The translations under genes and the position numbers were made by a program. Of a stretch of DNA of 16,282 nucleotides, positions 14,427 through 16,282 are shown in pieces. Positions within the stretch are counted from its first letter, which is position 1, and the number at the start of each line of letters is the position of its first letter. Location of the stretch: positions 1 through 16,282 of the forward strand of contig JAJZHC010000012.1 in NCBI GenBank assembly GCA_021804705.1, in the 5' to 3' direction. The notes under the pieces are model-generated. The model saw only the letters and a program-made list of their open reading frames with translations. It did not search any database and was not told where the DNA came from. The stretch comes from Pseudomonadota bacterium. GTDB taxonomy: Bacteria; Pseudomonadota; Gammaproteobacteria; Burkholderiales; Ferrovaceae.

Positions 14427-14803
14427 TTCGGAGGCTCCCCGGCAAGCGCGCGACGCGGTTCGCTGGAATGGCATTCAAAGCAATCAATTTTGACGGCCGC
14501 ATAGACATGACAGCCCTGGCAAAAATTCTGGTCAGTGCCGAGGACACTGTGGTTTTTCTTGCTGGCGTGGCAGTCCACACAACCGGCCAGGCTATATTTA
14601 CCGCCACGAATGCCCTGGCGAACGGTTTCGTCGCGCTGGTGGCGCATCAGCTTCATGTGGTTGAGCCGCATGAACTTGGGATCATCCACGCATTTACCCC
14701 CCTGTCCGATGTCGAGCACAGGCTCGCTGACGGCCGCCGCCAGAGGGCCCGCCAGCGCCAGCAGCAGCGCCATCCTTCCGATCATGGTCCAACCGGACTG
14801 CAT
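14423..14803 (-). CDS. dsrJ: DsrJ, periplasmic trihaem cytochrome c of DsrMKJOP
   Basis: A 126-residue exported trihaem cytochrome. An N-terminal signal or anchor segment (about 7-24) precedes a conserved CVDDPKFMRLNHMKLMRHQR region. Three haem c sites follow: CVDCH (75-79), CQGCH (95-99) and CFECH (108-112). Cys38 outside the haem motifs matches the unusual cysteine proposed as an axial haem ligand in Allochromatium DsrJ, suggesting sulfur chemistry as well as electron transfer. An ATG also exists at 14809, but TAGGAGG lies only 1 base before it and 7 bases before 14803, so 14803 is preferred. It begins just after dsrL and overlaps dsrO by 4 bases. Confidence 0.93.
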   Translation of the reverse strand: MQSGWTMIGRMALLLALAGPLAAAVSEPVLDIGQGGKCVDDPKFMRLNHMKLMRHQRDETVRQGIRGGKYSLAGCVDCHASKKNHSVLGTDQNFCQGCHVYAAVKIDCFECHSSEPRRALAGEPPK

Positions 14804-14810
14804 GCGCATG

Positions 14811-14817
14811 CCTCCTA
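14811..14817 (-). promoter_or_regulatory. Shine-Dalgarno deciding the dsrJ start
   Basis: TAGGAGG on the minus strand overlaps the dsrL stop codon (TAG). It stands 7 bases from the ATG at 14803 but only 1 base from the ATG at 14809, which favours the former. Confidence 0.65.
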
Positions 14818-16282
14818 CTCACCCAATCCCATCTGGATATACCCGGTAGGACAAACATCGTGGCAAATATGGCAACCGATGCACTTGGCGTAGTCGGTAT
14901 CCACGTAGCGCCCCACCGTGGACCTGGATTTGGGCACGCGAAACACCGCGGTCTGCGGGCAATAGACCACGCAGTTGTCGCACTGGAAGCACATGCCGCA
15001 ACTCATGCAGCGCTTGGCTTCTGCCACGGCGTCGGTTTCCGACAAAGCGTGCAGGCGCTCGTCGAAGTTGCCCAGCGCGCTTTCCCTCGTGAGGGTGGTG
15101 ACATCGCGCTTTTTACGCGCCACATAGCCAAAGTGCCCCAGAAACAGCTCTTTATGCGTGATCACATACCGACCCGAACGATTGTCGAAATTGTGGACCA
15201 CCGCCGCACTGTCGGTTCCCCAGGTTGGCTCGGAGATGGGTTCGATGGAAAGCCCGGACTCCACCATCTTGCGCATCAGGTCAAAGGTGTGAACATCGAT
15301 TTTTGGACGCTTGTCGGGCTCTTCACCGGCAAGAAACTGGTCGATGCCCTCGGCGGCAATGGCACCATGGCCGATGGCCGTGGTCAGTAAATGCGGGCGA
15401 AGGACGTCACCCCCGGCATAGACGCCGGGTATTCCCTGCACCTGGTAATTCCTGTCTGCGCTGACCGCCCCGTGCCCGTTGTCAAACTCCTCCAGCCCGG
15501 AAAAGTCCACGGCCTGGCCGATGGCAGAGACGATGAGGTCGGCTGGAATGTCTTCCTCGCTGTCTGGCACCTGCTTGATTTCAAGCTTGCCACTCACGAG
15601 CTTTGCTTCGCAACGCATAACGCGCAATGCCATGGCGCGGCCATCTGCACCGCGCACAATGCCCATCGGCACGAGGTTGCCACGGATGTCGATGCCCTCG
15701 GCCAGCGCTTGCTCCACCTCGTGCTTGTTGGCCTGCATCTTGTCGATGGAAAACACTGTGGTGAGGGTAACGTCGGCACCCTCCTTGGCTGAAATTTCGG
15801 CCACGTCATGGGCCATGCGTCCGGCGATGGCACGTTCGGTATCCACCGGCTTGCCATGTTCGATGTGACCCAGGCGTCTTGCCACCGTCGCCACGTCGAT
15901 GGACGTGTCGCCGCCGCCCACCACCACCACCCGCTTGCCCACGTACTTGAGGCGTCCGTCATTGAAAGCCTTGAGGAAGGCCGTGGCAGTCACCACATTG
16001 GGCGCTTCGCTGTCCGGCGTGGGCAAGGCGCGACCGGACTGGGCTCCCATGCCCAGAAATACGGCGTCATAATCGGCACGGATCTGCTCCAGCGTGATGT
16101 CCTTGCCGATGTGGCAATTGAGGTGCGTCTGCACCCCGAGGTCCAGAATGCGCTGGATTTCAGCATCCAGCACATGGCGCGGCGTACGGAATCCAGGAAT
16201 ACCGTAGCGCATCATGCCGCCCAGGTATTCATGCTCGTCGAAAATGGTGACCGCATGTCCCTTGAGGGCCAACTGATAGGCG
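14815..16282 (-). CDS. dsrL: DsrL, iron-sulfur flavoprotein NAD(P)H oxidoreductase (5' end cut by window edge)
   Basis: Cytoplasmic flavoprotein related to the small subunit of glutamate synthase. In sulfur oxidisers it is known as the electron-accepting partner of reverse-acting DsrAB, passing electrons to NAD(P)+. About 489 residues are visible and the frame is open through the window edge (AYQLALKGHAV, the end of an FAD-binding fold), so the N-terminus is missing. Seen are YLGGMMRYGIPGFRTP, the second dinucleotide motif VVVVGGGDTSIDVATVARRLG region, the FAD-site GVYAGGDVLRP, and a C-terminal ferredoxin part. That part has CMSCGMCFQCDNCVVYC and CIGCHICHDVCPTG, binding two [4Fe-4S] clusters. 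The C-terminal ferredoxin and dsrJ directly behind it distinguish it from GltD or PreT-type relatives. Confidence 0.94.
   Translation of the reverse strand, partial: AYQLALKGHAVTIFDEHEYLGGMMRYGIPGFRTPRHVLDAEIQRILDLGVQTHLNCHIGKDITLEQIRADYDAVFLGMGAQSGRALPTPDSEAPNVVTATAFLKAFNDGRLKYVGKRVVVVGGGDTSIDVATVARRLGHIEHGKPVDTERAIAGRMAHDVAEISAKEGADVTLTTVFSIDKMQANKHEVEQALAEGIDIRGNLVPMGIVRGADGRAMALRVMRCEAKLVSGKLEIKQVPDSEEDIPADLIVSAIGQAVDFSGLEEFDNGHGAVSADRNYQVQGIPGVYAGGDVLRPHLLTTAIGHGAIAAEGIDQFLAGEEPDKRPKIDVHTFDLMRKMVESGLSIEPISEPTWGTDSAAVVHNFDNRSGRYVITHKELFLGHFGYVARKKRDVTTLTRESALGNFDERLHALSETDAVAEAKRCMSCGMCFQCDNCVVYCPQTAVFRVPKSRSTVGRYVDTDYAKCIGCHICHDVCPTGYIQMGLGE

Overview
The window reads as sulfur-metabolism DNA from a chemolithotrophic, sulfur-oxidising proteobacterium, most likely a betaproteobacterium of the Thiobacillus/Sulfuricella/Sulfuritalea type. 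This rests on gene content (reverse-type dsr genes, a type I sulfide:quinone oxidoreductase, cytochrome bd with CydP) and a GC-rich, tightly packed layout. The species cannot be named from the sequence alone. Fifteen protein genes are supported: fourteen on the minus strand and one on the plus strand. No tRNA, rRNA, CRISPR array, insertion sequence or gene-free stretch over 300 bases was seen.

Right part (about 16282 down to 9267, minus strand): the distal end of a dsr operon. In transcription order it holds dsrL (5' end outside the window), dsrJ, dsrO, dsrP and dsrN, then a TrpD2/YbiB-like gene and a uroporphyrinogen-III methyltransferase (cobA). The genes overlap or lie 2-14 bases apart. 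DsrJOP is the periplasmic and membrane electron-transfer part of DsrMKJOP, and DsrL is the NAD(P)H-linked iron-sulfur flavoprotein partner of the sulfite reductase. DsrN and CobA serve the sirohaem (amide) cofactor. dsrN carries a 75-base perfect hairpin (35-base arms, 5-base loop) that looks like a REP-type palindrome. It is read through in frame as 25 codons in the linker between the two DsrN domains.

Centre (about 8770-9263): a plus-strand ArsR-family regulator. Two of its cysteines (39 and 105) have the 66-residue spacing of the persulfide-sensing pair of SqrR/BigR/YgaV repressors. The roughly 160-base AT-rich divergent region contains several inverted repeats and is the probable operator and promoter. 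The regulator ends 3 bases from the end of the convergent cobA.

Left part (about 8757 down to 1, minus strand): one long apparent operon. It encodes an RND periplasmic adaptor, an RND permease split into two ORFs at its middle, a small DUF2892 membrane protein, a TolC-like outer-membrane factor, SQR, a single-domain rhodanese, CydP and CydA (3' end outside the window). A coherent reading is a (poly)sulfide-induced defence and energy module. SQR would oxidise sulfide into the quinone pool, rhodanese would move the sulfane sulfur, and the sulfide-tolerant bd oxidase would reoxidise quinol. A dedicated tripartite pump would export a sulfur species or another stressor. The separate rhodanese and DUF2892 genes look like the two halves of E. 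coli YgaP, whose regulator YgaV belongs to the same family as the regulator here. This RND-SQR-rhodanese-bd combination is the best candidate for a little-described system in the window.
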